Assembly: GCA_025936205.1 (NCBI GenBank)
Contig: JAICTU010000418.1
Location: 1 to 8,281, forward strand
Length of the DNA stretch: 8,281 nucleotides
Direction: 5' to 3'
Source of the DNA: Polyangiaceae bacterium
GTDB lineage: Bacteria; Myxococcota; Polyangia; Polyangiales; Polyangiaceae
Shown: piece by piece, positions 7,179 to 8,281 of the stretch
Layout of the letters: each line of letters starts with the position of its first letter
Position numbering within the stretch: the first letter of the stretch is position 1
The notes under the pieces: generated by a model
Told to the model about the DNA's origin: nothing
What the model saw: the letters and a program-made list of their open reading frames with translations, nothing else
Databases searched by the model: none
Program-made: the position numbers and the translations under genes

Positions 7179-7307
7179 TCAACCACTCGCGTTCCCCGGG
7201 CCGAACAGCAGCTCAAAGGCGAGCAAATTGCGCCTCCACAGGGTCTCCGCGTCCGCTCGCTCGAGCCCCACTATTCCCAGCGAGCCGTGAACTCGGTGAG
7301 CTGGCAT
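7179..7307 (-). CDS. Possible 42-residue protein directly downstream of lpd
   Basis: After the lpd stop (TAG, 7312-7310) only two bases pass before an ATG (7307) that opens a 42-codon frame ending in TGA at 7181-7179. The peptide begins MPAHRVHGSLGIVGLERADA and ends FELLFGPGNASG, with a W-R-R-N-L-L-A segment between. Its codons are GC-rich in third position (most end in G or C) and it reads more like protein than the other frames here. There is no good Shine-Dalgarno for it, so translation would depend on coupling to lpd. After the TGA another frame goes on in protein-like fashion (V-E-R-S-A-E-P-A-I-F-V-D-P), which could mean a frameshifted, once longer gene of about 58 codons. I do not recognise the family. 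Confidence 0.4.
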   Translation of the reverse strand: MPAHRVHGSLGIVGLERADAETLWRRNLLAFELLFGPGNASG

Positions 7308-7309
7308 GC

Positions 7310-8281
7310 CTAAAGATGCAGTGCTGCGCCGTCAGCCGCGAGCACCGCTTCGTGGATCATCTCCGACAGGGTCGGATGCGGGAAGATCGTGCGCGACAGT
7401 TCGCTATCGGTCAACTCACCGGTCTTGGCAATGACATAGCCATGGATCAGTTCGGTGACCTCGGCCCCGACCATGTGTGCGCCCAAGAGTTCCCCGCTGG
7501 TTGCGTCGAATATCGTTTTAATGAAGCCGTCGGCCTCGCCAAGCGCGGCGGCCTTGCCGTTCCCGACGAAGGAGAACCTGCCCACCTTGACATTGCGTCC
7601 GGATGCTTTTGCTTTGACCTCGGTCAAGCCGACACTGGCGATCTGCGGCCAGCAATAGGTGCAGCCTGGCACGTTCTCGGTGTCGAGGGGATGAAGGCCC
7701 TTCACGCCAGCGATCTTCTCGGCGACAATCACGCCTTCGTGCATGGCCTTGTGAGCCAGCCAGGGGCCGCCGACCAGATCGCCAATCGCCCACACTCCGT
7801 TCACTCCCGTCTCGCCGTACGCGCCCGCGACGACGTGATTGCCGGCGACCTCGATGCCGGCCTCCTCCAGCCCGATATTCTCGACATTGCCGACAATGCC
7901 CATGGCCAAGATCACCCGATCAACGGTCACCTGCCGGGTCTTGCCCGTCTTGTCCTTCAGGATGCAGGTGACGTTTTCGGCGCCCTTCTCGAGTTCGGTG
8001 ACCTGAGTTCCGGTCTCGAGCTTCATGCCCTGCTTGGTGAACGCTTTGGCAGCGAAAGCGGCGATTTCCTCGTCTTCCGCCGGCAGTACGCGGTCCAGAA
8101 TTTCCACCACGGTCACTTCGGCGCCCAGCGTCTTGTAGAAGCTGGCGAACTCGATGCCGATAGCACCCGAACCCACGACAAGCAGCGATTGAGGAAACCT
8201 GTCCGGCACCATTGCTTCTCGGTAAGTCCACACGAGCTTGCCATCTGGCTCCAGTCCCGGAAAGGTGCGCGCTCGCGCACC
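7310..8281 (-). CDS. lpdA: Dihydrolipoamide dehydrogenase (E3), C-terminal part
   Basis: The visible 323 residues are the last two thirds of E3, the flavoprotein that reoxidises lipoyl groups of pyruvate and 2-oxoglutarate dehydrogenase and passes electrons to NAD+. The frame is open to the right edge (it begins GARARTFPGLEPDGKLVWTY), so the N-terminal FAD domain with its CxxxxC redox pair lies outside; the GTG at 8233 is an internal Val codon, not a start. Visible are the NAD-binding GSGAIG (37-42 of the fragment) with the acidic end of the second strand (V-V-E), the second FAD contact AIGD (165-168) followed by L-A-H-K-A-M-H-E-G, the dimer domain, and the catalytic His-Glu pair in HPTLSE (H302, E307 of the fragment), close to the end as usual. 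The wording of these motifs (for example EAMVPDRFPQSLLVVGSGAIG split by family-typical residues) is closest to alphaproteobacterial E3 enzymes from memory. The pyruvate dehydrogenase genes would be expected upstream, beyond the right edge. Confidence 0.96.
   Translation of the reverse strand, partial: GARARTFPGLEPDGKLVWTYREAMVPDRFPQSLLVVGSGAIGIEFASFYKTLGAEVTVVEILDRVLPAEDEEIAAFAAKAFTKQGMKLETGTQVTELEKGAENVTCILKDKTGKTRQVTVDRVILAMGIVGNVENIGLEEAGIEVAGNHVVAGAYGETGVNGVWAIGDLVGGPWLAHKAMHEGVIVAEKIAGVKGLHPLDTENVPGCTYCWPQIASVGLTEVKAKASGRNVKVGRFSFVGNGKAAALGEADGFIKTIFDATSGELLGAHMVGAEVTELIHGYVIAKTGELTDSELSRTIFPHPTLSEMIHEAVLAADGAALHL

Noticed and set aside
6979..7182. N-terminal extension of the CBS protein
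   Set aside because: No CBS or other domain in it; it needs a TTG start, and the ATG at 6978 has a suitable ribosome binding site.

Overview
This 8.3-kb window comes from a high-GC bacterium, most likely a member of the Pseudomonadota. The partial dihydrolipoamide dehydrogenase reads like alphaproteobacterial PDH/OGDH-type E3 enzymes, and the AhpD-like protein and the AcnA-type aconitase are families common in that phylum. A finer placement is not possible from sequence alone.

Layout from left to right. Positions 1-88 (minus) hold the start of a protein cut by the window edge, possibly an IS630-type transposase. Positions 242-598 (minus) encode a small AhpD-like protein with a CxxC motif, behind a good sigma70-like promoter. 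About 600 bp without a supportable gene follow. Positions 1197-2663 (plus) encode a 488-residue protein joining an N-terminal DUF488 domain to a complete AlkA-like DNA glycosylase; it converges on the next gene. Positions 2741-5584 (minus) encode aconitate hydratase AcnA. Roughly 950 bp upstream of it hold no intact gene but contain protein-like pieces in different frames, and a terminator-like hairpin with a U tract. Positions 6556-6978 (minus) encode a two-CBS-domain protein. Positions 7179-7307 (minus) hold a possible 42-codon ORF lying 2 nt after the stop of lpd. Positions 7310-8281 (minus) encode the C-terminal two thirds of dihydrolipoamide dehydrogenase, running off the right edge.

Functionally the right side is central carbon metabolism (E3 of 2-oxoacid dehydrogenases, aconitase) with a CBS-domain protein between the two enzymes. 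The left side is stress-related: a peroxidase-like/carboxymuconolactone-decarboxylase-fold protein divergent from an alkylation-repair glycosylase fusion. The most unusual item is the DUF488-AlkA fusion, which ties an uncharacterised domain to base-excision repair. No CRISPR array, tRNA, rRNA or clear complete defence system was seen. I did not find a convincing wholly new multi-gene system.
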